Source: CAZDXJ01 sp964509475
GTDB taxonomy: Bacteria; Pseudomonadota; Gammaproteobacteria; Methylococcales; Methylomonadaceae
NCBI GenBank assembly: GCA_964509475.1
Contig: CAZDXJ010000079.1
Coordinates: 1-11,067, forward strand
DNA length: 11,067 nucleotides
Reading direction: 5' to 3'
The notes beneath the pieces are model-generated. The model worked only from the letters and a program-made list of their open reading frames with translations. It made no database searches and was not told where the DNA came from. Positions within the stretch are counted from its first letter, which is position 1; each line of letters opens with the position of its first letter. Both the position numbers and the translations under genes were made by a program. Below, in pieces: positions 1 to 6,520 of the stretch.

Positions 1-269
1 TGATCGATAACGGTTGCGAAGATCCATTGCAGGAACTGGATTATTATCTGAATTTGCATAGCGCTTTCCTGAAAGAAAAAGCTGCATTACTTGTGATCAC
101 GCATTACGACGACACCCAAACTCAAACCGGATTGTTGGATTATCATATGTATTGTCTGCAATATGGTTTTGATTTACCGGTGTTTCGCCTGGATGCTCGC
201 AAAAAAGATCAGGTTCGAGGCATTGTGTCGCATTTGTTTGAAATCATCCAGTCGAGGCAGGCTGCATGA
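1..269 (+). CDS. Small Ras-like GTPase (MglA/COG2229 type), C-terminal part
   Basis: The reading frame is open from the left edge (first full codon at 3) to the TGA at 267-269, so only the last 89 residues are present. Visible hallmarks are IDN near the edge followed by DPLQELDYYL, then VITHYDD, which sits where small GTPases have the guanine-specifying (N/T)KxD loop, and FRLDARKKDQV, which sits at the G5-like position. This pattern fits the bacterial GTPases paired with Roadblock proteins (COG2229, MglA-like). P-loop and switch regions lie outside the window and cannot be checked. The next gene overlaps by ATGA, which implies translational coupling, as expected for a GTPase and its Roadblock partner. 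The TTG at 27 is internal and not a likely start, because the frame continues upstream with conserved-looking residues. Confidence 0.75.
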   Translation, partial: IDNGCEDPLQELDYYLNLHSAFLKEKAALLVITHYDDTQTQTGLLDYHMYCLQYGFDLPVFRLDARKKDQVRGIVSHLFEIIQSRQAA

Positions 270-697
270 ATGAACTGGATCAGATCAACAATACATTACT
301 TAATACCCTTAAAGGGGCATTAGCTTGCGCCATTGTCAATCTTGAAAACGGCACTTTGAACAGCGTGGCGCACCAGATAGATCATTTCGATTCGGGCTAT
401 ATCAAAGCCGTCAGCGCGGCAGCGGTGGATATGTTCAGGGGAAGAAGCGTACAAACCATTGAATCCTTGTTAGCAAATAGACGGAACAGCGATGAGATAG
501 AGAAATCGGTTGAGCAAATTCAGATGACCACAACAAAGACCTTGCATTTTATGCAGGTGGTACCCGAACATCCCGATTTTCTTATCGTCCTGGTTACGGA
601 TCGGGATATCAACCCGGGTTTAGGCTGGGTAGCCGTCCGTCGATTATCGGATCAAGTCGCTCCTTTGTTGAAAAATTTAAGGTGTTTTCATGGATAG
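266..697 (+). CDS. Roadblock/LC7-like protein, probable GTPase partner
   Basis: A soluble protein of 143 residues. The pattern LKGALACAIVNLENGTLNS, a central helix AVSAAAVDMFRG, and the strand pair TLHFMQVV and LIVLVTDRD matches the Roadblock/LC7-type fold (MglB-like) in proteins encoded beside COG2229 GTPases. There is no signal peptide or membrane segment. The ATG overlaps the stop of the upstream GTPase gene, and GAGG at 254-257 can serve as the ribosome binding site. In the MglA/MglB paradigm a Roadblock dimer acts as GTPase-activating or scaffold protein. That role is inferred here from adjacency, not shown. The gene is followed by a MITE-like insertion that separates it from the second half of the cluster. 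Confidence 0.7.
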   Translation: MNELDQINNTLLNTLKGALACAIVNLENGTLNSVAHQIDHFDSGYIKAVSAAAVDMFRGRSVQTIESLLANRRNSDEIEKSVEQIQMTTTKTLHFMQVVPEHPDFLIVLVTDRDINPGLGWVAVRRLSDQVAPLLKNLRCFHG

Positions 698-730
698 GGT
701 TTTTCAATAGAAAACAGAATATTTATTTTT

Positions 731-895
731 GTAACTACTCAGCGTATATAAACATTTAATATCAGTTACTTACTCCAGAATATACCGTGAATACATCCTT
801 GCAGGCTTGAATGTGACATTCATGCCACATACACTTTTTCCATAACAAACTGATATTAAATACTTGTTATTCAATCGACTACGCTGAGTAGTTAC
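731..895. mobile_element. MITE-like element with IS66-type ends
   Basis: This 165-bp non-coding segment is bounded by perfect 16-bp inverted repeats: GTAACTACTCAGCGTA at 731-746 and its complement at 880-895. It is flanked by an identical 8-bp direct repeat, TTATTTTT, at 723-730 and 896-903. Ends beginning GTAA and an 8-bp target duplication are the known signature of IS66-family elements, so this looks like a non-autonomous derivative mobilised by an IS66-type transposase. The flanking repeat is A/T-rich and could be partly chance. A second perfect 14-bp inverted repeat (754-767 with 848-861) is nested inside and encloses a hairpin-forming repeat. The element carries no ORF. Confidence 0.65.
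769..830 (+). repeat. Structured intergenic repeat, copy A
   Basis: This segment contains CTTACTCCAG (769-778), then GTGAATACATCCTTG (787-801), then a hairpin at 811-830 whose stem TGTG.CAT pairs with ATG.CACA (one A-C mismatch at 816/825). The same modules in the same order occur at 8019-8100, with different stem bases that still pair. It is nested inside the 14-bp inverted repeat of the MITE-like element. I recall similar palindromic repeats with a CATCCATG-like loop in methanotroph genomes; that is memory, not a search result. Confidence 0.55.
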
Positions 896-922
896 TTATT
901 TTTTAACTAACAGGAGAAATTT

Positions 923-1147
923 ATGAGCGATATTGCGCAATCACTTGCCGAGCTGGAACAACAACGTAAGGATAACACCCTTGATGCTCAGGCTTTTTAT
1001 CGCGGTTTGCTGGCAATTATGACAAAACTCTGTGTTCTTTTACAGAAAGAAACTGAAATTTCAGATAAAGACATCCACTTACAAACGCCTTTGCTTTTAG
1101 TCATGCTCAAGGCGCAAATCAAAAAACTGGATGCCCGTAATAATTAA
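923..1147 (+). CDS. Small conserved protein, paralogue of 1723-1944
   Basis: A protein of 74 residues that I do not recognise. It begins MSDIAQSLAELEQQRKD and is predicted largely helical: a charged N-terminal helix, a hydrophobic helix around LLAIMTKLCVLLQ, the loop ETEISDKDI, and a C-terminal amphipathic helix ending AQIKKLDARNN. There is no signal peptide or obvious metal site. It is identical to the downstream 73-residue protein at 53 of 73 aligned positions without gaps, so the pair arose by duplication. AGGAGA at 912-917 is a good ribosome binding site for the ATG. The gene starts just after the MITE-like insertion, which may have replaced or supplied its upstream region. The GTPase/Roadblock neighbourhood suggests an accessory role in that system, but this is inference only. 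Confidence 0.75.
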   Translation: MSDIAQSLAELEQQRKDNTLDAQAFYRGLLAIMTKLCVLLQKETEISDKDIHLQTPLLLVMLKAQIKKLDARNN

Positions 1148-1292
1148 ACTGAAGTTTCCCAATAAATTGGAAAGCTAACTGTAGCAATACACAGAGTTGT
1201 AGGGTTTTACGGTTATTCGTTGGAGTTAAGTGCAATGGGGAAATTTATTGATAAATACCTTTATTTTAAAGACCGGAAAACTTCAGTAATTA
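1141..1292. repeat. Imperfect long inverted repeat around an intergenic segment
   Basis: The left arm at 1141-1159 (TAATTA-AA-CTGAAGTTTCC) is complementary to the right arm at 1275-1292, with a two-base bulge in the left arm and one extra A in the right. The core ACTGAAGTTT (1148-1157) pairs perfectly with 1278-1287. The left arm overlaps the stop of the 74-residue gene and the right arm lies about 40 bp before the Roadblock start. It could be a decayed mobile-element end pair or an mRNA long-range pairing. I saw no clear target duplication. Confidence 0.4.
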
Positions 1293-1315
1293 AATATAAT
1301 CAAGCAGAAATCTGA
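1235..1315 (+). CDS. Possible 26-residue peptide
   Basis: ATG at 1235 opens a 26-codon frame, beginning MGKFIDKYLYFKDRK, that ends with TGA at 1313-1315, immediately before the AGGAGG of the Roadblock gene. It is preceded by GTTGGAGTTAAG, the same context that precedes the sodB start in this window, which makes a ribosome binding site believable. The peptide is basic and unlike anything I recognise, and its end overlaps the right arm of the inverted repeat. It may be a leader peptide or simply a chance frame. Confidence 0.25.
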   Translation: MGKFIDKYLYFKDRKTSVIKYNQAEI

Positions 1316-1329
1316 CAGGAGGAAATAAC

Positions 1330-1701
1330 GTGGATATTTTAGAAATAGCCAAAAAAGGCGATATTGCATTGGAACAGCTAGTCAAGGATTATGGTCTGGA
1401 AGGTGCTGTTTTGGTAAGTTCCGACGGTTTGACGTTATCATCTCGCATGCCTGCGGGAGGGCATGCCGATGCTGAGGATTTGGTGGCTGCTGCCTGTGCG
1501 GCTACTTTGAGTCTGGCCGAGAACTCGGCGGAGGAAGTGGGAAAAGCCCCGCCCGAACAGGTAACCTTGTATTCTAAAGACGGTTATATTGTGTTTACGC
1601 GCATGAATACGGAGGTTAGTTTGGGTGTGTTTACCAGTAATTCGGCCAAGCTGGGTATTACCTTGAATGCCGTCAAGTCTTTTATCCAGAGAACCCGGTA
1701 A
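1330..1701 (+). CDS. Roadblock/LC7 domain protein (MglB-like)
   Basis: A single Roadblock/LC7 domain fills the 123 residues. An N-terminal helix (IALEQLVKDYG) is followed by the characteristic EGAVLVSSDGLTLSSRMP strand-turn-strand, a long Ala-rich helix (EDLVAAACAATLSLAE), then the strands VTLYSKDGYIVFTRM and VSLGVFTS, and a C-terminal helix. Proteins of this family dimerise and regulate small GTPases such as MglA, and are cytoplasmic. The start is GTG at 1330, supported by a strong AGGAGG at 1318-1323. The gene lies between two paralogous small-protein genes, 21 bp before the second. The GTPase whose C-terminus is at the left edge is the natural candidate partner. It is more MglB-like than the 266-697 protein, so the cluster holds two different Roadblock types. 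Confidence 0.85.
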   Translation: MDILEIAKKGDIALEQLVKDYGLEGAVLVSSDGLTLSSRMPAGGHADAEDLVAAACAATLSLAENSAEEVGKAPPEQVTLYSKDGYIVFTRMNTEVSLGVFTSNSAKLGITLNAVKSFIQRTR

Positions 1702-1722
1702 TTTTTATTTAAGGAGTTTTTT

Positions 1723-1944
1723 ATGAGTTCCATTACCCAATCGTTAGTTGATCTGGAACAAAAACGTAAGGATGGATCGATTAATGCCCGGGCCTTTTAT
1801 CAGGGCCTGCTCACTATTATGGCGGAATTATGCGCTCTCTTGCAGGAAGAAACTGAAATTTCAGACAAAGACATCCGGTTACAGACGCCGTTGATCCTGA
1901 CCATGCTCAAGGCCCAGATTAAAAAACTGGATGCACGCAAATAA
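1723..1944 (+). CDS. Small conserved protein, paralogue of 923-1147
   Basis: A protein of 73 residues of unknown function and predicted helical content. It shares 53 of 73 positions with the 74-residue protein at 923-1147. The invariant stretches are ETEISDKDI, LQTP and MLKAQIKKLDAR, which mark the likely functional face. AAGGAG at 1711-1716 precedes the ATG. It sits 21 bp after the Roadblock gene and is likely in the same transcript. The frame is intact with no sign of decay, so both copies appear to be maintained. Binding to the Roadblock protein or to the GTPase is a reasonable guess from position, nothing more. Confidence 0.75.
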   Translation: MSSITQSLVDLEQKRKDGSINARAFYQGLLTIMAELCALLQEETEISDKDIRLQTPLILTMLKAQIKKLDARK

Positions 1945-2586
1945 CAGCGGCTTGCGCTCAAGCAACACAACGGCAAATTGCCTGTGCGTACACCATTCAG
2001 GAATACTATACTTCACGCGGTCACGGTTGCTGATTTTGAAAATAGCTGTTGTTGGGGTTCAAGAGTGTTTTTGCATTCCGCACAGTTATGAAGGCGGAAA
2101 ATGATCGGGCAATTGGGAACTGTTGGCAGGCGGCTTGCCCTTACCCATTGCCATTAAGTTAAGCCCTTTTGTTGAATGGATTTATGGATGCGGTTCTTTA
2201 AGGAGTGTTCTCAATAGTAATCACCGAAGGGTTTGAGGCGGAATGTTCTGCTGAATAAGGCTATGATTCAAATCGATTTGTGTCAGCACTTATTGCTCAA
2301 CAAATAACGCGGTTATTCTTTCACCGATATGAATGTTTGGCTTATAACTTCTACCAAAGCAGGTTCGCAATCTGGTGGCCTGTACGTTGACTGTGTGAGA
2401 ACGCCCCTTAACATCACCATTTAAGAAACGGCACTTGATTTTTGTTTAGTTACAAATCCTTTAGATTGACAACAGGTAACATTTTAAGGTTGCTGGGCCT
2501 TATGAATCCATTGCTATTTCCGTGAACGGTTACAGCAAAAGATTGTTATTACAGGACAGGTAACTTGCTACAGCAGTGTATTGATT
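1945..2586. other. 640-bp region without a recognisable gene
   Basis: This gap lies between the convergent Roadblock cluster (+) and TPR gene (-). I find no frame with a good ribosome binding site and family resemblance on either strand. It contains small palindromes (AATAAC-GCG-GTTATT at 2303-2317; GCTTG-CGCT-CAAGC near 1949-1962) but none with a T-tract that would make a convincing terminator. The composition is mixed, and it may be decayed coding sequence or old insertion debris. Confidence 0.5.
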
Positions 2587-3276
2587 TTACTCAGCTTTGG
2601 CCGAGGTAAATGAAGACAGGAAGACATTTTTCGCATTACTGATTTTGCGCTGATGGACGTTATTCAGCGCCATTTGCGCTTCCATGCGTAATTTGTTGTC
2701 AGCATATGCTTGCTCGGGACGGATTGGAGCTTGTGCGGCTTTTTTGAAATATTGCAAGGCTTGTTTGGGTTTGTTCTGTGACAACAAAAAATCACCGTAA
2801 AAATAATTGGCATCGATTCCTTCCGGATTGATTTGCAAGGCTTTTAACAGGTATTGTTCGGCTTTTTCGTCATCTCCAAACGCAATAGGCCAGCCGGGTA
2901 CCCTATAGTACAAAGTACCCAGATTGACATAGGCTGATCCCTGGAATGCTTCCGGGTCCAATGCGATAGCGTTCAACAATAAATCCTTTGCCTGGTGGAT
3001 GGAAAACAAGGCGGAAAAGCCATTTTCCAGGCCGGCATTGCTTGAAATAATAACCGCTTGCAGAATTTTGGGTTCGGCATGATCCGGATATCGCTTGGCC
3101 AGTGCATTGGCCCGCTCAAGCAGGCGCTGGTAGGTAACGGATTGTTTTTTTTCCGGGTAGGAATAATAAGCCTGTGCCCACTCCGATTCAATCTGTTGTA
3201 ACTCAATATTGAGCAGACTGGCCAGACAGGAATTCGTTAAAAGTAGGCAAAAAGCAACAACTATTATCTTGTTCAT
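2587..3276 (-). CDS. Exported TPR-repeat protein
   Basis: A protein of 229 residues from the ATG at 3276; a TTG three codons upstream is a less likely start. The N-terminus MNKIIVVAFCLLLTNSCLA is a signal peptide. Cleavage after CLA is plausible, and the Cys context TNSC is not a good lipobox, so it is probably periplasmic. The mature part contains tetratricopeptide-type helices, clearest in the stretch AYVNLGTLYYR, then DDEKAEQYLLKALQINPEGIDANY, then KPKQALQYFKKAAQ. These are helical hairpins that bind other proteins or peptides. I cannot name the partner. It follows the CYTH gene on the same strand after 53 bp but has its own promoter-like sequence, so co-transcription is partial at best. 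Confidence 0.8.
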   Translation of the reverse strand: MNKIIVVAFCLLLTNSCLASLLNIELQQIESEWAQAYYSYPEKKQSVTYQRLLERANALAKRYPDHAEPKILQAVIISSNAGLENGFSALFSIHQAKDLLLNAIALDPEAFQGSAYVNLGTLYYRVPGWPIAFGDDEKAEQYLLKALQINPEGIDANYFYGDFLLSQNKPKQALQYFKKAAQAPIRPEQAYADNKLRMEAQMALNNVHQRKISNAKNVFLSSFTSAKAE

Positions 3277-3284
3277 GGCGAACA

Positions 3285-3313
3285 AGTATAGTTCAGAACC
3301 CTAAAATTTACAA
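3285..3313 (-). promoter_or_regulatory. Sigma-70-like promoter of the TPR gene
   Basis: Read on the minus strand, TTGTAA (3308-3313) and TATACT (3285-3290) are separated by 17 bp. They match the -35 consensus at 4 of 6 positions and the -10 consensus at 5 of 6. Transcription would begin only a few bases before the ATG at 3276, and no Shine-Dalgarno sequence is visible, so the mRNA may be essentially leaderless. Confidence 0.4.
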
Positions 3314-3329
3314 TAGGTTGTTGAAAATA

Positions 3330-3809
3330 CTATGTTTCAGTCCAGGTTTTATAAGGTTTTGAAGCAAGGTTGTTGTTGTAATAGCGCAAATCCCGGGTTA
3401 CTTCCTGGCCGATCCAGGGAGGCTTGGCAAAAAATTCCCCGGCCGACGATAATTCGATTTCCGCGACGATCAGACCTTTGTTCTCAGCCTCAAATTCATC
3501 GATTTCCCAAACATGGCCGGCATAATTGACGAAATGACGTTTTTTTTCAATCAAGGGCTTGTGGCACAAGTTATCCAACATTTCATGAGCTTCTTGCAAG
3601 GGGATTTTGTATTCGTATTCATGACGCTGAACGCCAATATCGGCACTTTTTATGTTTAACCAGGCCTGATCATCGCTGACTCGGATGCGAATCGAGCAAT
3701 TATCCGCTGCACGAGTCAGATGACCTTGCCGGTAATAAACCGAGTGGCTGACGGCTTGCCGCCAATCGTCATTCAGGAGTAAAAATTTGTGTTCGACTTC
3801 GATAGCCAT
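3330..3809 (-). CDS. CYTH-fold protein, probable inorganic triphosphatase
   Basis: The 159 residues form one CYTH (triphosphate tunnel metalloenzyme) domain. The signature ExExK is E4-V-E6-H-K8 at the very N-terminus, which supports the ATG at 3809 rather than the TTG at 3830. Tunnel residues follow in order: R41 and R43 in SIRIRV, K54, E64 and E66 in HEYEYK, K90/R91, D104-E105 in WEIDEFE, and E117/E119 in VAEIEL. The end EVTRDLRYYN is also typical. Bacterial short CYTH proteins such as Nitrosomonas NE1496 hydrolyse inorganic tripolyphosphate with a divalent metal. A CHAD domain, present in E. coli YgiF, is absent here. Adenylate cyclase or thiamine-triphosphatase activity cannot be excluded from sequence. 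It is transcribed divergently from sodB. Confidence 0.85.
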   Translation of the reverse strand: MAIEVEHKFLLLNDDWRQAVSHSVYYRQGHLTRAADNCSIRIRVSDDQAWLNIKSADIGVQRHEYEYKIPLQEAHEMLDNLCHKPLIEKKRHFVNYAGHVWEIDEFEAENKGLIVAEIELSSAGEFFAKPPWIGQEVTRDLRYYNNNLASKPYKTWTET

Positions 3810-3930
3810 AGATGGAGTTCCATTTGCCAATAAATGTGGTATGTTTGCAACGTGGTGGAAGAGAGCATTCTATTATGCTTTCATTGTTTCGTCGAACGTG
3901 GAATTAATAGATTTCTCGGTGACGCTAAAG

Positions 3931-3936
3931 TATAAT
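3931..3936 (+). promoter_or_regulatory. Candidate -10 box upstream of sodB
   Basis: A perfect TATAAT lies 95 bp before the sodB start, in the otherwise non-coding interval between the divergent CYTH and sodB genes. No good -35 box is found at 16-18 bp spacing, so either an activator is needed or the true promoter lies elsewhere in 3810-4031. Confidence 0.3.
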
Positions 3937-4031
3937 TCTTTATTGAAATACTTGGTTTTTAAAGTCTTGGGTTTATTGATCCCGGGACTGTTCCGTTTTT
4001 TTATCAATCATTATCGAGTTGGAGTTAAAAA

Positions 4032-4613
4032 ATGGCTTTCGAATTACCCCCATTACCTTTTGCAAAAGATGCCCTGGCCCCTCACATTTCAGAAGAAACT
4101 CTGGAATTTCATTATGGCAAGCACCACCAAACCTATGTGACAAATTTGAATAATCTGGTGCCTGGAACCGAGTTTGAAGGCTTATCCCTGGAAGAGATTA
4201 TTGTCAAATCATCCGGTGGTATTTTCAACAACGCCGCTCAGGTTTGGAATCATACTTTTTATTGGAACAGTTTATCCCCGAATGGCGGCGGCGAGCCAAG
4301 CGGCGCTTTGGCCGATGCCATCAATGCAAGCTTTGGTTCTTTTGCAGATTTTAAAGAAGCTTTCACAAAATGTGCGGTCACCACATTCGGTTCCGGTTGG
4401 GCCTGGTTGGTGAAAAATGCCGATGGCAGCCTGGAACTGGTCAGTACAAGCAATGCCGGTTGTCCATTGACTGAAGGCAAAACGCCGTTATTGACTTGCG
4501 ATGTCTGGGAACACGCTTATTACATCGATTATCGCAATGCCCGCCCGAAATACCTGGAAGCTTTCTGGGCTTTGGCGAATTGGGATTTTGCGGCAGAAAA
4601 TTTTGCGGCTTGA
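4032..4613 (+). CDS. sodB: Iron superoxide dismutase
   Basis: This 193-residue cytoplasmic enzyme converts superoxide to oxygen and hydrogen peroxide. It has exactly the length of E. coli SodB and is collinear with it. Metal ligands are all present: H27 (in EFHYGKHH), H74 (NHTFYW), D157 and H161 (DVWEHAYYIDY). Q70 in FNNAAQVWNHTF is the Gln that distinguishes iron from manganese enzymes. GGAG in GTTGGAGTTAA precedes the ATG at suitable spacing. Cysteines at 114, 144 and 156 are additions relative to my recollection of E. coli SodB. The gene stands alone between divergent CYTH and convergent SulP genes. Iron-dependent regulation is common for sodB, but no Fur box is evident here. Confidence 0.97.
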   Translation: MAFELPPLPFAKDALAPHISEETLEFHYGKHHQTYVTNLNNLVPGTEFEGLSLEEIIVKSSGGIFNNAAQVWNHTFYWNSLSPNGGGEPSGALADAINASFGSFADFKEAFTKCAVTTFGSGWAWLVKNADGSLELVSTSNAGCPLTEGKTPLLTCDVWEHAYYIDYRNARPKYLEAFWALANWDFAAENFAA

Positions 4614-4659
4614 GTTTTGTTTTAGCCAGGCTTTGACAAAAAAACAGTGAACCGTATCG

Positions 4660-4684
4660 GTGCGGGTTTATCTGTGACCCGCAC
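4660..4684. terminator. Hairpin between convergent sodB and SulP genes
   Basis: GTGCGGGT (4660-4667) pairs perfectly with ACCCGCAC (4677-4684) across a 9-nt loop. It lies 46 bp after the sodB stop and 22 bp beyond the SulP stop on the other strand. There is no proper T-tract on either side, so it may protect or process mRNA ends rather than act as a classical intrinsic terminator. Confidence 0.5.
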
Positions 4685-4706
4685 TACCTTCATGCCGTAA
4701 CAAGTC

Positions 4707-6425
4707 TCAAGTCAGTTCTTTCACCGCCTCCTCAATACGAAAAAAGACTTTACCCGGTTGCAGGTTTTTCAGAAAATCGGTCTGTTCCAGTTTATCCATA
4801 ACAGGCCCTTTGACTTCGGCAAGGTGCAGCGTTTGGCCTGCGGCACGCAGGTTTTTATTCAAATTGTCCAGAGCTTCAAAGGCGGTACAGTCAATATGAC
4901 TGACCGAGGTAAAAATCAGTACTACATGTTGAATCGCCGGGTGTTTGCTGAGTTCATGGCGGACAAAGTCTTCAATATAGCTGGCGTTGGCAAAGGTGAT
5001 GTTTTCATCGACGCGCAGCAAGAGCAGGTTATCCCAGGTTTGTACATTATGGCGATTGATATTGCGGTAATGTTCGGTATTGGCAATGCGGCCAACCACA
5101 GCGATATGGGGTTTGCTGGTTTTGCGTAAAAAGCTGAACAGCGTCAGTGCAATACCCAAAGCCAAACCCTCTTCAATCCCCATAATCAATACGCCGATCA
5201 AAGTGGCCAATTCAGCGAAACCATCACCGCGATCGTATTGCCACGTGTGCATAATATCGTGCAACCGAATCAATGGCCAGATGGCGACTAGAATGACAGC
5301 GGCCAGCGAGGCTTTGGGGATAAAAGTAAACCAGCCGGTGAAAAAAATAACCGCAAGGCTCAACAAAATGACAGCAATCAGCATGGCCATCTGGGTACGG
5401 GCACCAGCGGTAAAATTAACCATTGTGCGGCTGAAACCACCGGCAACCGACATACCCCCGGAAACCGCGGTTGCCAGATTGGCGGCGCCCAGGGCAATCA
5501 ATTCCTGATTCGGGTTTATTTTCTGGCCGCGAAGATTGGCCGTGACTTTGGCGATAGCTACGCTTTCCACATAAGCAATCAATGCGATAAAACCTGCATA
5601 AGGCAATAATAATTGCCATTTTTGCCATTTGATAAAGTCCAGTTGCAATTCAGGCAGACCGGCAGGAATGGAACCGACAATATGCAGGTTGTAGATATTG
5701 GCCAAATCCAGTTGGGCGGTCAGTACCGTACCAACAATAACGGCAAGTAAAGGGCCGCATTTACTGATAGCGGTAATCCAGGTTTTGCTCAACCCGGTTC
5801 GTTGTAACAGTTTAGCCAACGGGTTGGCGAAAAAGATCAACAGGGAGAGACTTAACAGGCCAATGGCCAGTGTAACCGGATTAAACGTTTGCAGGGCATC
5901 GACATAACACGGAACGTCCAGCCCGCAATGAATTTTGTTTAAACCCAAAAGATGGGGAAGCTGACTGAATACAATCAGTATTGAGGCGCCGCTGGTAAAA
6001 CCTGTCAATACCGGATGACTGATGAAATTAACCAGTCCCCCCAGATTAAAAACAGCCATTAACAACATGATAAGGCCGCCTTCAGCGGCCAGAATGACAG
6101 CGCTTTCGACCGGGTTGCCCAGGCTGCTGATATCCGGCGCGGTCAGTGCGCTGGCAATCATGATGGCGGCAATCGATACCGGACCGACCGATAAGGTCCG
6201 GCTGGTGCCAAACAAGGCATAGACTGCAGGCGGCAGGATGCTGGCATACAAACCCAGTTGCGCTGGCAGTCCAGCCAGTATGGCATAGGCGATACCCTGA
6301 GGCACCAATAAAATAGCGGTAATAATGCCGGCAAACAAATCGCCGTTGAAATCTTCCCGATTATAGCTTTTTAGCCAGGTGATTATGGGTAAGATATGGG
6401 CAAGCCTGGATACAAATGCACTCAT
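4707..6425 (-). CDS. SulP-family anion transporter with STAS domain
   Basis: A protein of 572 residues from the ATG at 6425; a TTG at 6467 would add 14 poorly conserved residues. The membrane part begins with the family hallmark DLFAGIITAILLVPQGIAYAILAGLPAQLGLYAS, continues with GTSRTLSVGPVSIAA and other hydrophobic helices, and ends near LALGIALTLFSFLRK. A cytoplasmic STAS domain makes up roughly the last 130 residues (DENITFANASYIEDFV, then the SHIDCTAFEAL loop). SulP/SLC26 proteins move sulfate, bicarbonate, chloride or related anions. As the third gene after a persulfide dioxygenase-rhodanese and an SQR, a role in moving sulfite, sulfate or thiosulfate is a reasonable inference. The substrate cannot be read from the sequence. 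Stem-loops precede the start. Confidence 0.9.
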   Translation of the reverse strand: MSAFVSRLAHILPIITWLKSYNREDFNGDLFAGIITAILLVPQGIAYAILAGLPAQLGLYASILPPAVYALFGTSRTLSVGPVSIAAIMIASALTAPDISSLGNPVESAVILAAEGGLIMLLMAVFNLGGLVNFISHPVLTGFTSGASILIVFSQLPHLLGLNKIHCGLDVPCYVDALQTFNPVTLAIGLLSLSLLIFFANPLAKLLQRTGLSKTWITAISKCGPLLAVIVGTVLTAQLDLANIYNLHIVGSIPAGLPELQLDFIKWQKWQLLLPYAGFIALIAYVESVAIAKVTANLRGQKINPNQELIALGAANLATAVSGGMSVAGGFSRTMVNFTAGARTQMAMLIAVILLSLAVIFFTGWFTFIPKASLAAVILVAIWPLIRLHDIMHTWQYDRGDGFAELATLIGVLIMGIEEGLALGIALTLFSFLRKTSKPHIAVVGRIANTEHYRNINRHNVQTWDNLLLLRVDENITFANASYIEDFVRHELSKHPAIQHVVLIFTSVSHIDCTAFEALDNLNKNLRAAGQTLHLAEVKGPVMDKLEQTDFLKNLQPGKVFFRIEEAVKELT

Positions 6426-6464
6426 AGGGCAACTGCTGGAAGTTAAAGAGTTTTGGGCAACGCT

Positions 6465-6520
6465 CAAGCGGGTGTGTGGATACCCGCTTGATGGGAAGTG
6501 GGTTGTCAGAACAACCCACT
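6465..6520 (-). other. Two tandem strong hairpins between sqr and SulP genes
   Basis: AGTGGGTTGT (6497-6506) pairs with ACAACCCACT (6511-6520) around a 4-nt loop: a perfect 10-bp stem. Directly next to it, CAAGCGGGT (6465-6473) pairs with ACCCGCTTG (6482-6490): a perfect 9-bp stem. On the minus strand both lie after the sqr stop and 40-95 nt before the SulP ATG. No T-tract follows either stem, so mRNA stabilisation, processing or partial termination within the operon is likelier than full termination. Confidence 0.6.

Noticed and set aside
2141..2175. CCATTGCCATTAAGTTAAG stretch that resembled insertion-sequence ends from memory
   Set aside because: No paired inverted repeat, transposase remnant or target duplication could be found nearby.
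3787..4140. 117-codon + strand frame spanning the CYTH-sodB intergenic region
   Set aside because: It overlaps the CYTH start and the sodB N-terminus in another frame, has no family resemblance, and covers the region that must hold the sodB promoter.
6426..6467. Upstream TTG start for the SulP gene
   Set aside because: It would begin inside a 9-bp hairpin stem, has no ribosome binding site, and adds residues atypical of SulP N-termini.
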